From Chara braunii (lineage: Eukaryota > Streptophyta > Charophyceae > Charales > Characeae): 34,507 bases of DNA. Under the pieces are notes generated by a model that had not been told where the DNA came from, did not search any database, and was given only the letters and a program-made list of their open reading frames with translations. Positions 21,901 through 32,800 of the stretch are shown here, piece by piece. Position 1 is the stretch's first letter, and each line of letters opens with the position of its first letter. A program made the translations under genes and the position numbers. The stretch lies in NCBI GenBank assembly GCA_003427395.1, contig BFEA01000350.1:342616-377122 (forward strand), in the 5' to 3' direction.

Positions 21901-23280
21901 TCTTTTGGGAAATCATCTAACCCAGAGGTTTTTTCTTCTTCCATTTGCATGAGGGCTGTCCAAATTTCGTCCTTGGTAATAAAGCGATCAAGTTTATTCT
22001 TCTGTTGGGGGGAGAGGCGGTGTTCCATCGGGCGTAAGAACTCATCCATCTCGATAATTCTTTCAAGCTCTGATTGCAAAGGGACATGGGAGGAAAACAG
22101 ATCCTTATAAAAGGATCGCGAGATCCTTATGCAGTGGGTTGTTGTTGTGGCTAATTCATTGGTCCCGGGATCAAGGAAGGCCTCAATGGTAGTGCGGTGA
22201 GCTCTTATCGACGCCATGCTAAAAAATTGTGAATCCATGGTTCCTTCGGTGGTCCATTTCTTGAGTTTGCCTCGGATTCTGATTCCTTGCCATCTGTGTG
22301 ATGCGAGCTGCAGAAGTTGGTCGTCCTTGAATTTCCAGAGTATGGCTACGCCAGTACTCCCATACATCCCGAATATATTTTATGAAGGACTCATCCTTGA
22401 GTAAGGTCGTATTAAGCTTATAGTACCCAGGCCCTGATCCGGGCGTTTCCGAAAGGAAAAGATGGCCCCACATGCGCAGTGATCCAGGCCAGGGTGGGGG
22501 CTATGTGGGAAAATGACAGCACGCTGAAGGGCTTGCTGAATCTCCTCTGATATTAGAATCAGTCTATGCGTGATTTTGAGTGTTTTGTTGGGTTATTTGT
22601 GCAAAAACAGGTGAAGGATTTTTCTGTTGGATGCAGGTATCGGTATGCATCCACCAATCCCAATGTCCCGCAGAGGTCCGCTATCAGTGTCTCATCCTCC
22701 TCCACGTAGTTTGGGCAGGGGGTTGGGGTGTTCCACCTATCCATCCGTCTGTCAGGTGCCGCGTTAAAGTCTCCTGCAAAAATGAGCGGTACCCCTTGGG
22801 GGCATGGGCTTTGAGGTGTGTGAACAGACGACCTTTTTCGGTCGTTGTATTGGGAGCATAAACACAGAAAATGCAAATTAGTTCTAGCTCCAACATTCCG
22901 AGGATCGACACCCACCTCCCTTGCTCTTCGTCAACCACCCAGTGTACCACCTCTAGACGGGACCCCGGCGGAACCCAGATCGCCACCCCTGCTGATCGCG
23001 GTGTTACCGCATGCGCCCTGAAGGTCTGGTGTGGCCAGACACTTTTATGGGCCTGGTGGTGCTCAGGCTTGTCCATCAGGTGAGTTTCCTACACACAAAT
23101 CATGTGAGGCCATGTCCTTCTTCCCACGCCTCTCAACTGTTCCCATATTGCTTGCTGTTTGGATGGGTTGAAGGAGGTTAGGCCGTTCACGTTTATGGTC
23201 CTCAGATCAAGATCTGCATTTTGGAGACAGCTCTTCCACTGGGGGTTTGGGGTTCCTGCAGTACAGTATATCAATGTCGT
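18918..23280 (-). pseudogene. LINE-B ORF2: endonuclease, reverse transcriptase, zinc-binding domain, broken
   Basis: Read on the minus strand, the endonuclease begins near 23215 (LRTINVNGLTSF). Its catalytic Glu (ETHL, 23088) directly follows a TAG at 23089-23091. GDFN is at 22774-22763 after a frameshift near 22790, and two more shifts lie at about 22560 and 22440. From 22367 to 18918 one frame holds throughout, broken by stops at 21882, 21381, 21126 and 19632. Reverse transcriptase motifs are intact: FIDFEKAYDHV with catalytic Asp at 21545, VRQGDPIAP, and FADDL near 21233-21219. The C-terminus has the zinc-binding pattern CPRC...EHIFLQC near 19590-19515. The catalytic residues survive but the chain does not. 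Confidence 0.9.
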
Positions 23281-23311
23281 TCATTTAGTCCTCTTATTTC
23301 TTTCCCCGGGA

Positions 23312-24759
23312 TCAGACACCCTCCCAGGGGCGGTCGGACCAATTCACTGTGCATAACAACCCGTACCTGAGAATCCTTGAGAGGCAGGTATGTATATCCT
23401 CTTCAGCCCAAAAGGAGTTAGCTTTTATCCGCTGAAGAGGGAGATCCATGAGGGCACTGTGGTTGAACCATTTCAGGTTTGACTTCTTGTCGTCCTCAAA
23501 GAGGACATACAGGTCTGTGTTGGCTATTCTGATCACCCCTTCGAGCAGCGGTAGGATTGCGCGGATGCCTACCGGATAATGTCGTCTCAGGAAATTTTCC
23601 ACTTTCTTCTTAAAGTCACTATCCCTCAAGCCAGGAAGGGACCAGATGTTAAAGAACTCCAGCCTGGCAGTGCCACCCCCCCTTGCACAGGGGAAAGCCC
23701 CACTTCCATCCTGTCCCCATCCTGCCTCAGCGGGATGACCGCTACCCCGTCTTTTTGCTGCAGGGGTCTCTCATATTGGCCCCCGGACACCATCTGCCTG
23801 AGCTTTTTATATCTTGGCAGGTCGGGAGTGTGACTAGTCTGGGTTGCTGTGTGACCTTTCCCTGGCGGGTCCGGTGGAGGCTGAGGGGGAGGTGGGGGGC
23901 AAAATTGAAGAGCCGCAAGGTGACAAATTCTCTCGAATATTTTCGGCCAGGATATGTGTGGGGGCGGGCCCTCTTGCAGGGCTTTGTGCAGCGTTGGGCT
24001 CCTGTCCAGCAAGGCGAAGAGTTGAACGTACGTACAGTCCCAGAACTCTTGGCAGGCCTCTGGGAGCTGAGCTCGAAAGCCCTCTATCAGCCATTCCGCT
24101 ATTCTTTGTAACTTTTGTTCGATATCCATATCCGCCGGGGGCGCTCCCATATCGCCCTGTTGATTAGCGTCCGTCATTGCCACCTCCGGGGGGGGGGGAA
24201 GCGAGGAGGGGTCCTCGATTTCAATGGGTTGGGGACCAAAGACCTCTTCCAACTGGTCTATCATCACCGTGTCTGTGTGGTCCCCCTGCTCCACGTGGTC
24301 CCCTCCTACAGTTCCGTGAATCTCTTGGTCTGCACTTTTCCTCTCCCCTGCCATGTCCCTTTGCTGCTCCATTCCGTGGCTTCCTTCCCCCCCGTTTATC
24401 AAGCGTGTCCCTTGTGTATCCTCTGCAGTAGCGGGTTGCCTTTGCTGGCTGATTGTGGGTTGCTGCTCCCGGGCCGGATTGGGCGGGGCGCTAAAATGTG
24501 CAACTGACATTTTGAACAGACATTGCATTACCTCCCTCCATTGTATGTGTTCCGGGAGGCCCTGCTCCAGGATTGTTCTGACCTGCCGACTGTTCCCCAA
24601 GGCCCCATTTAGCTGCGTGTGAGCCTGAGCCCAGAAGTCTGTCGGGGCCTTGGTGTACAGTGATTTCAGGCCTGACATAATCCAGTCAGAGATCTGCCTT
24701 ATTGAAATGCTCGGGCTTTGCACCAGTTCTAGGCTCACAGGATTGTTGTTCCCTTGCAT
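23312..24759 (-). pseudogene. LINE-B ORF1, Pro/Gln-rich with a duplicated domain, one frameshift
   Basis: The first ATG is at 24759; the frame is also open upstream to a GTG at 24774. About 378 codons are open before a stop at 23626. The original frame then continues as EFFNIW...KKKVENFLRRHYP to a TGA at 23312. The switch falls at a run of seven C (23676-23682 on plus), so a single-base indel or sequencing error there is likely. A helical segment of about 75 residues occurs twice (about residues 20-95 and 217-292), separated by a Gln/Glu/Asp-rich linker. No zinc knuckle is visible, unlike LINE-A ORF1. By position this is ORF1; its biochemical role is unknown. Confidence 0.75.
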
Positions 24760-24778
24760 TGAGACCCCTAGCACCCCT

Positions 24779-25390
24779 TCAGAAGTAGCAATTCGGAGAT
24801 GGAGTCAGGTGCTGGATAAGAGTCACCAAGAAATTGGGATAACATTATCTCGGTGTTGGAAATAGTTAGAGATTGCTCCTAACCCGCGGTTAGCTTTTAA
24901 CCTCTGGCTGTTGTCCTTGATGGTTACTCCCTCAGCTGTTCACCTCGCGCAACGGGGTCTGCAAGTTGATCTGGTATGCAAAAGATGCATATGGGCCTTT
25001 GAATCCACAGTTCATCTGTGGTACGATTGCCCTGCTTCAGCTATAATTTGGGATTGGTGGAGGAGATTATGGGATGATATTTCTGGAGGATGTCTCTTAT
25101 GGGACCGTGACTGGATGTTGTTGGGTGGATTACCGGACAATCTGCAGCTCAACAAGGGTTGGGGCTATGTTGCTCAAGCTGCTCGGACAGTAGGTTGTGA
25201 TGTCATTTGGAAAGGTAGAAACAAGTCTGTGTTTGAGGGCTTGGAAATGTCCAACAAAGAAATCAGAGCTATGTTTCGAGGCTGCCTGCGACGCATCATT
25301 CAAGCAGATTGGCGGAGGAAAGGTGAATCGAGATCAGGAGCCTGGTTTGGCTCAACATGGGGGCTGAATGGGAAGCTAGCAAGTTTCTAG
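24779..25390 (+). pseudogene. LINE-A ORF2, C-terminal zinc-binding part (continuation)
   Basis: This is the far end of LINE-A ORF2, displaced by LINE-B. The frame gives VAIRRWSQVLDK, a TAG near 24866, then LAFNLWLLSLMV. It then gives the zinc-binding pattern CKRC...VHLWYDC near 24977-25031, and a helical, basic tail ending at the stop at 25388-25390. This matches the reverse transcriptase zinc-binding domain that ends many plant LINE ORF2 proteins. No poly(A) follows; the next feature is a hairpin at 25511. Confidence 0.85.
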
Positions 25391-25510
25391 GATGGTAATT
25401 AACTTTGGGAGATTGGTTTTGGGCTAGGTAGTAGTCAACGTACCTGAGCACTCGGTCAAACTTCCACAGGAGGAAGGCAGGAGGGTGAGGGAATTGAGGA
25501 AGGAGCGCCG

Positions 25511-25656
25511 CCCACTAGCAGCATTGGGCTACCTCAACGCCTGAATCTGCATGTGTTTGTGGAGACGTGCAGTTCAGGAAACTCAACACCATTTCTGCAC
25601 ATCACTCCAAAAACTTCCAGATTCAGGCATTGAGGTAGCTCAACGCTGCTAGTGGG
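25511..25656. repeat. 146-nt near-perfect hairpin
   Basis: Arms at 25511-25549 and 25618-25656 match at 36 of 39 positions in inverted orientation; all three differences are transitions. Weaker pairing continues inward for about 23 nt, leaving a loop of about 22 nt. The outer end CCCACTAGC also caps the foldback element at 10992-11724. It may be a MITE-like foldback remnant or a small-RNA precursor. A GA microsatellite follows at 25672. Confidence 0.75.
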
Positions 25657-25667
25657 ACTTGGCCCCC

Positions 25668-25671
<4 letters not shown>

Positions 25672-25706
<35 letters not shown>
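25672..25706. repeat. GA microsatellite
   Basis: Pure GA dinucleotides right after the hairpin. A T-rich tract with a following C run lies at 25771-25829. Confidence 0.95.
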
Positions 25707-25709
<3 letters not shown>

Positions 25710-25975
25710 CGGCGCGTTGCACTCTCTCCCCCAGACCGCAACGCGCAGCGACTTGGAACTCGTGACTTTCATTTTTTTCTTTTTTTTTAGTTCCTTCTTT
25801 TTTTTTTTTTTTTTTTTTTTCCCCCCCCTCCCTTACTTACCGGTCCCCGGCCCACCGACCACCGGAAGTCGCGGCGCGTATACGGCTGCCCAAAAAAAAA
25901 TAGCAGGCCGAGGTACTGGTGGTTTAAAAGTTGGTAAGCAGGAGTCAGTTTATGTCTCAGCTAACTGGCTGTAAG

Positions 25976-26329
25976 CTAAACCGGCTGATGCTGCCGGGAT
26001 AACTCCGGGTTGAATTGTGAGGTCCCCGGCCTCTGGTTCTTGTTTGGAATATAAAGTGGGATTTGAGTATAAAAAAAAAAAATAAAAAAAAAATCGTTAT
26101 TTCTCCAGACGGCTGCGACCTTGTCCCATCCGAAAAGGTAGTGCGACCGGAACCATGCCCAAAACCTCAAATCGGCGCTTCCCAAATTGGGGTCCAGTGT
26201 GAGTATGCCCACAGCCTGGGGGAAAAGTAGAATGCCGCAGAAAACGTATTGGAAGCGGTTCAGGAACGAGGTCGACGTGTCGTGCTCACGCCAAAAGATC
26301 GACGTGCGGTTCTCGGTGAAGACCGCCAA
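25976..26329 (-). CDS. Hypothetical 117-codon frame in the kinase promoter region
   Basis: An open frame with a balanced amino-acid composition over its first 80 residues (SIFWREHD, RFWAWFRSHYLFGWDKV), then a Phe-rich stretch from a poly(A/T) tract at 26070-26092. I do not recognise the family. It lies antisense just upstream of the kinase leader. It could be a remnant of a mobile element or chance. Confidence 0.25.
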   Translation of the reverse strand: MAVFTENRTSIFWREHDTSTSFLNRFQYVFCGILLFPQAVGILTLDPNLGSADLRFWAWFRSHYLFGWDKVAAVWRNNDFFFIFFFYTQIPLYIPNKNQRPGTSQFNPELSRQHQPV

Positions 26330-26335
26330 CGTGTC

Positions 26336-26811
26336 GGTGCAGAACCTCTCTGCTGCTCCTGCCTTCTTTTACGACAGTACTACGTCGTTTGTGATTTTTC
26401 TTCTTCCTGGTTTTCTTCCGTCGTCTTTATTGTTGTCGCGACGGGGAGTGTACAGGTGCCACGTGTCTCGTCGAGTATGGATCATCTGACAAAATTGCGC
26501 GAGGTGCTGGCCGACGATTCGTCGGCACAGCCGGCACGAGGGCAAGTCCCGGTTAGTCGGTGAATCTCTCTCTTCCTCTTGCCTTCTTTAAATACAGTAT
26601 TCCGTCATGTACGATTTCTTGAGCGAGGATTCTTCCTCCTCTTCTTTGTTCATCTCCTCTTCTTGTCCTTCTTCATTGTTATCGGCAATGGGGAGTGTAT
26701 AGGAGCGTCACGTGTCTGGTCCAGGATGGATCCTCTGACAGAATTGTGCGACGTGCTGGCGGACGATCCGTCGGCACCGGTGGACCGAGTGCAAGTCATC
26801 GTTAGTCAGTG
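26336..26811 (+). repeat. Tandem duplication of the kinase 5' leader and first codons
   Basis: Copy 1 (about 26336-26562) and copy 2 (about 26560-26811) share landmarks in order. These are GCCTTCTTT, a CAGTA motif, a T/C-rich stretch, GGGGAGTGTA, CACGTGTCT, the start ATGGATC, GTGCTGGC, CGGCAC and GTTAGTC. The ATGs are at 26477 and 26726, 249 bp apart. Copy 1 encodes MDHLTKLREVLADD and copy 2 encodes MDPLTELCDVLADD. Copy 1 ends at a TGA (26561-26563) where copy 2 reads on into the kinase. Confidence 0.88.
26477..26563 (+). CDS. 28-codon upstream ORF mimicking the kinase N-terminus
   Basis: ATG at 26477, stop TGA at 26561-26563. The peptide resembles residues 1-28 of the downstream kinase (same spacing of L-T-x-L and VLADD). 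If transcription starts upstream of copy 1 this is an upstream ORF 163 nt before the main ATG. If it starts between the copies, it is not transcribed. GCAAGT in both copies (near 26542 and 26791) also resembles a GC-type splice donor, so exon use is open. Confidence 0.45.
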   Translation: MDHLTKLREVLADDSSAQPARGQVPVSR

Positions 26812-29800
26812 CCCTCTGTTCGTTCCCATTCACTGTAGTACCTCGGAAGTTCGGCATCGGGGCAATGAAGAGCAGGAGGAAGAGACCGCGCTTTGGACCG
26901 AAAAGAGTCACGGAATCGCCTCTCTCGCCATTGGACCTGGGAGAGATGGGGGAGAAGGCGTGCGGAGATGTAATTGGAGCGGAAGGCAAAGGCAGACTTT
27001 GGCGGTGCTCCCGACGCCAGCCCAGTTAAATGGTGTTCTGGGTTTGGCGCGCTTCTTAGCACGATGTCAAGATCGCCATCGACACGTGAGCCTCTTGCCT
27101 ATCTTGACGGATTTTCTGCGCTGTGTACCACGCCTGGCGCACGACGACGTTGATCCCCCGTTGTTCGCCACGTCGAGAGCGACCTCGTCTTTCTTCTTGC
27201 GCCTTATAGGTCACGTGTCGGAGCTTTGTCGTCTGTGGCCTGAATCTCTCGAGGAAATCAGCGCCGCCGTGGCTGATGTAATGCACGATATCACTCAAGG
27301 GGGAGGCAGCTGGGAGGTCGACACTCCATACAACGCCCGCGTCGGCCCTGTAGTGACACGCGCGTTCTTGACGGCGTTGGGGGAGCATCCGCCTTGTCTG
27401 CGTTCATCGGATGCTGTGCACGTGGCGGGATGGATGTACGACAGATGGATCGGCCCCAGAGTTGTACCAGGCAGCCCGCAGGGGTCTCCTCCTCCATCTG
27501 GGGTGGGTTCTTCCGGCGGTGTTGGTGGTGGACGTGGGGCGTATGGTTCTTCAGCTCATGGTGGCCACCATCACCACGATCATCATCGCCACTCTAACGC
27601 CGGGTGGGGTTCGTCGGCGGGAAATTCTCTGAGCATAGAATCGACGTCGAATGGGTGGATTGCAGGAGGCGGAGGGGAGATGTTACCGGACGGCCCTTAC
27701 GAGGGCATCATGGAGGATATCGATGTCGTAGGGGGCGGGGAGAACAAGGCAGGGGGGTTGCGCTCATCTGAAAGCAGCGGAAGCTTGTCTTCGTGCGCGT
27801 CCGCCACGATCGGCGCGATGCTTTACGATACGGTCGAAGTGCTAGAAGGCTACGAGACCGCCTTTCGGATCGTGTCCCAGATTTTCCCCCAGCTGATGGC
27901 GAAAGAAGCAAGAAGTGGGGGGGTTGCTTCTGCTTGTGCCTCCTCCTCTGCTTCCTCTATGCGGTGCCCACTCGTGGACGGGTATCGCGTGGCCGCCAGC
28001 AGGCAACTGAAGGCCACCCTCGTGTTGCTCAAAACACGTCGCAGCAAATCCAATCCCGACCTTCCGCCGCCATCGTTGGTAGTGGCGAAAGTGCGCGCGG
28101 CGCATGCGGCCGTCGCTGTTCAGGTGGAATGTTTCCGGCATGGCTGTTGCGAGGGGAAAACGATGATGAGGTCGGCGTTGACGTTGTTGTTGGATGCTGC
28201 AGAGGGTTGCCTGACATCGCCATGGCGACTTCAATCCGCTTGCGAATCGTTGTTCTCGGCTTTGGTACAAGGAGCGGTCGCAATTGTGGTTCGTGGAGCG
28301 AAGTCCGGCCAAAGCTCTTTGCTCCAGGAGGTGCTGCTTCGTTTCAAGTCCATCTTGCTGACGGCCGCGCACGTGTCGCGCGAGCAGGCGGCAACTAGTT
28401 TGGCCGAGGACGACATGGCGACGCTTGAGGAATGCCAGGGGCCCATGCTGCGAAGCGCAGCGCAAGCCACGTGCCAGTTGCTTGTTTGCGGATGGGAATT
28501 TGAGAGGGCGGCGGTGGAGTCGTTCCTGCTGTCGATGGGCGCATACGTCAGAGAAAAGGGGAACCGGGAGGTGAAAGATCGGAGCAGTAGCAGTACATCA
28601 GTCTCCTCATTGATCCTCAAGCAAACCGTTGTCCCCCTTCTGGCGCAGTTTGGCATCGCGTTAGACCGGCCCGATGCTTTGAAGATCGTTCTTTCCCTGG
28701 TCGTGGAAAGCCTGGAAGACGGTGAGGATCACGTGACGGACGGCGTGCGTCTTAGGGTTCTTGACGCCCTGGCGCGGATTGCCAGTCTCGGACACGAGGT
28801 GGTTTACAGGGAGGTGCTGGTGCTCCTGACGCGCATGTACAAGGAGAGCTTGTCGTTAACGACACCTTTGCCGTCAGGTATGGCAGTTCCAGCGGCCCCG
28901 CCGTCGTCATCGTCGCGATTGGGAGGGTCGATGAGATCGTCGGGAGGGGGGCCAGCGAGGGACGGCCCGAGCGGAAGAATGGAGTTTTGGAAGGATGTGG
29001 AGTGGATAGGAAGGAAATTGTGCTTCATGGCCGAGAAGCTCAGGAACGCAGCGTTGCGGCGGGACCTCCGGCAAAGGTTGTTGTTGCTGTGTTCCGAGGT
29101 GGGGTTACTTGCGGAAGCTCGATCGACGGGTAGCGGTAAGGTCGCGCTCGGGCATTTGCTACCAGCAATCGCCTCTGCGAGCCGCCACTTCTCTCCCTTG
29201 GAGCAGGTGGATTTGGCAACGCTGAAGCTTTTCCGTAATCTGTGGTTCTACATTGCGCTGTTTAAGATGTGGACCGCTCCGCCGGGAGGTGCACCCTCCG
29301 GATCCAAGGGGACGGATGTGACAAAGACGACGAACGACATAAACTCGAGCTCGCTGCCTCTGTTGGGGACCACACGGCTGGAGAAACAGCTGCCTACAGC
29401 CATACGGAGTATCGCGCAGATCACTCCGCCACTCGTGGGTGGTTCTGCGAAGTGGTTGGAGGACGACGCGGATCTGAATGCGCTAATCAATCCTGGTAGC
29501 AGGCGAGGAAGCGCCATTGAGAAAGCGGCGCATGCGCAGCGAACAGATTTGTCGGCGGCTCTGTCCAGGGAGGGAGACGCGGTGGACGTTTACAGTCTCT
29601 CTTCCCTCTCGGGCGTGAAAGTCACCTACTTATTGTCCGTCGCAATCCTCGAAGGAACGAGGATGGGTGGGCCGGGTAGTCTTATTCGGAATATACCACG
29701 GTCCTGCAAAGCACTCGCGTTGATGGGGCAAGACACGACGATGGAGATGGCGCCGGTCGCGGAAGAGCCGCCGCTTCTCTCGCCCATGCGGCTGGGATCT

Positions 29801-32800
29801 GGTGGAGGAGGGGGAGGCGAAGGTGGTGGTGGTGGTAGTAATAAGGAAGGCGTCGTCGATGAAGAGGTTCTTCCTATAAGCGGTCTGTGGTGCGTTTTCG
29901 AGTACCTTGGAAGTCCTAGCATGAAGCCGATTGTTCGGCAATGTTTTGAATGCACGGTTCGTCGCGCCTTCGACTCGACGATTTCTTGGTTGTCGGGAGA
30001 AGGACGGGTGGCATGTGAGCGAGCGGATCGGGAGGATGCCCTGGCGGCACATGCGGTGTTTCTGCTTGGATCTCAACGAATCCAGGAGCATCCGCAGCCA
30101 ATCCAGGTGCTGGCGGACTATCTGCTTGAGAAGCTCTGGAAGCGTTTTCCGCAGGTGCTGTGGCACTCCCGTTGCGTGGATGGCGTTCTCAAGCTGGTGA
30201 TCAATCCTCCTGCTCCTCCGCCGACCACGCGCGCTTCGTCGTCTCTCGCCAATGCCGTCCGCCAGGCGCAGCAGCAAAGAGCGCAGCAATGGCTTGCCTA
30301 CGCGCTCATGCTGGCTCCTTCTACCACTCAAGGACTTTTGCAGGAGAAGTTCCGCAAGTTAAGCCAGAGGCAAAGGTTAGGATACACGGGTGACTTGTTA
30401 TCCTTAGTCTCGGAGATCCGTTTGAATGCAAGCTCCTCCTCCTCGACTTCCTCCGCGTGGTCTGGGTCGAACGGTAGCGTGCGCGCATTCTCTGAAGTGG
30501 CGATCCCGCCGATTCTGGTTCCTGCCGCATCGGTTGCGGGCGCAGCCGCGGCGGGAGGAACTGCTCACGGGAAAGAGAGCAGCACCAAGGAGGTTCTGTC
30601 CACGAGCATCATCTCTGCCAATTTGAAGAGCCAGTATGTTGGGGAAATTGCTGGGATGAAGAAGCCCATAACTTCGGTGGGCTATGCGGGACTGGCGGCC
30701 GTGGCACCAGCGCTGCCGGCGCAACTGCAGCAGCATCAGCTTCCGAATGGCACAACGACCACAGTGGACAAAAATCTTAGCTCCCTGTTGATTGGTGATT
30801 TCATACGGGTGATGAGGGACTACACGGCTCTTGCGGAGCAGGACAGACAGGTTGACCCGAGTGGGTTCCAGGAGACTTGTTTGAGGGCCGCGGCCCTGAT
30901 ATTGTCGGAAGAGAAGAACCGCAGCAGTTTTCCGGAGGGCTACGAACAGTTGCTCAGACTGCTGTGCTGGTGTCCGGTGCGCATTTTCACGCTAGACACA
31001 TTGCAGACGGGGGTTTTCGTGTGGACGTGGCTGGTGTCGGCGGCACCTGCCTTGGCGCCAGCCATTCTCTCCGAGCTTGCGGATGCGTGGATGTGGACAG
31101 TGGAGACGAAGCGGGGCATATTCGCTTCCCAGCCGGAGGGAAGCGGTCCAGCAGCGCAGCTGCGCCCGCAGCTCACCCCTGGGGAGCCGACGAATTGGCC
31201 GCCAAAAGCAGATCCTGTGGAAGGGATCGCCGCTCACCGGATCTGGGCCGGGTTCTTGCTCGATCGGCTCGAGGTCGGGAAACGGAGCGGCGGCGAGCAG
31301 CTCCCAGTCTTCGGCAAGCTGCTGCTGGGATCGCTAGGAAGTGGCAAGCGACTGACCTCTCATCCGGCAGCGGCTGCGGCGGTGTTCAGCTTTTTGCTAC
31401 TGGGTCTCACGTTCTGCCAAGCGGCGGTCGCCTGGAAATCGCCGAAGATTGACAAGGGAAGCACCATCAAACCCAGCGTGCGAATAATCCGAGATCGAGT
31501 GTACAGGGCGGCGCTGGATTGGTTCTCCGTCGCCCCAGGTTTGTTCGACTCGAAAGACGAGACCGTCAGCCAAGGCGAGTGGGAAACGATTAAGGCATTT
31601 CTCACCTGTTTGGCGATTGACCAGAAACTGGAGGAGATGGTCAAACACGAAGGGCCGATACACAATCCGGAAGGGGGGGACCACCAGCAGCCCCAGGAGC
31701 AGCAGCAGCAGCAGTACGCGTCTACTTACCTGACCCCCGACAACCTACGGCATCCGGTTTGGGGGAACGCAGAGAAGGACGGAGACGTGGCGAGGGAGAG
31801 AAGGAGGCAGCTTTTGTTGACTCTATGCCAAAACGAGGCGGACAGGTTGGAAACGTGGGCAAATCCGTTGAAGGAGGGTGCGCAGCTGCGTTTCAGGGCC
31901 CACGGGCAAGGACAAGAGAGATGGGCAGAATGGGTGAGAACCGCGTGGTCCGTAGATCCGCGGATCGCCATCGCGATGGTCGCAAGGTTTCCTGGCGTGA
32001 CTCACATACGAACGGAAGTTACTAAACTGGTTCAGGCGAACATATCCAAGCTGCATCATATTCCAGAGGCTCTTCCATTTTTTGTGACTCCCACAGCCGT
32101 CAAGGAGGATTCGCCCGTCTTGCGGCAGCTACCGTACTGGGCACCTTGCTCCATCACCCAGGCTCTGGACTTTCTGACGCCCGACTTTAAGGGGCACCAC
32201 AGAGTGATGGCCTATTGTCTTCGGGTCATGGAGACGTACCCTCCGGAGAAGGTGACTTTCTTCATGCCGCAGCTGATCCAAGCGCTACGCTACGATCACG
32301 GCGGCCTGGTGGAAGGATACCTTATGGTGGCCGCTCGGAAGAGTAACCTCTTCGCTCATCTCCTCATATGGCAGCTGCAGGGTGAGGATGCGCCCACGGC
32401 AGAAGACGCAGCGGACTCGTCGGAGGCCAAGAGCGAGGAGAGCAACGTTCTGTGGACCATCGTCCCACGCGTCAGGCAGCGGATCATCGATGGCTTCACC
32501 GCGGAAGCGAAGGACGTGTACGAGCGCGAGTTCCAGTTCTTTGATGCCGTGACTTCTATCTCTGGGACGCTGAAACCTCTTCCAAAGGATGAGCGAAGGG
32601 CGGGGATTCGAAGAGAGCTGGAAAAAATCAAAATACCTGGGGACGATCTTTATCTTCCCACCGCGCCGGATAAGATCGTCCGCGGTATAAAGCTGGACAG
32701 TGGCATCCCTCTCCAGTCCGCCGCTAAGGTCCCCATTATGATCACCTTCTATGTCGTGTCCAAGCATGGACCGGCCGACGGTATTGTGCCTCAAGCCTGC

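Larger units (their letters stand above)
18093..24780 (-). mobile_element. LINE-B, minus-strand non-LTR retrotransposon inserted into LINE-A
   Basis: This element runs from a 5' end near 24780 to an A-rich tail on the minus strand (T-rich on plus, 18093-18122). It contains ORF1, then ORF2 with endonuclease, reverse transcriptase and C-terminal zinc-binding domain, then a 3' region with a hairpin. LINE-A protein sequence stops immediately left of the tail and resumes immediately right of the 5' end, so LINE-B inserted into LINE-A. No clear target-site duplication is visible; the best candidate, TTCAAAAG against TTCAGAAG, is short and out of phase. LINE-B has fewer stops per kilobase than LINE-A, as expected of the younger copy. 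Confidence 0.88.

Noticed and set aside
18074-24785. TTCAAAAG / TTCAGAAG as target-site duplication of LINE-B
   Set aside because: Only 8 bp with one mismatch, and joining LINE-A there would put the two halves in different frames.
26579-26725. TTG start and hydrophobic N-terminal extension of the kinase
   Set aside because: The extension is translated leader from the T/C-rich duplicated repeat. The ATG at 26726 begins the peptide that matches plant homologues.
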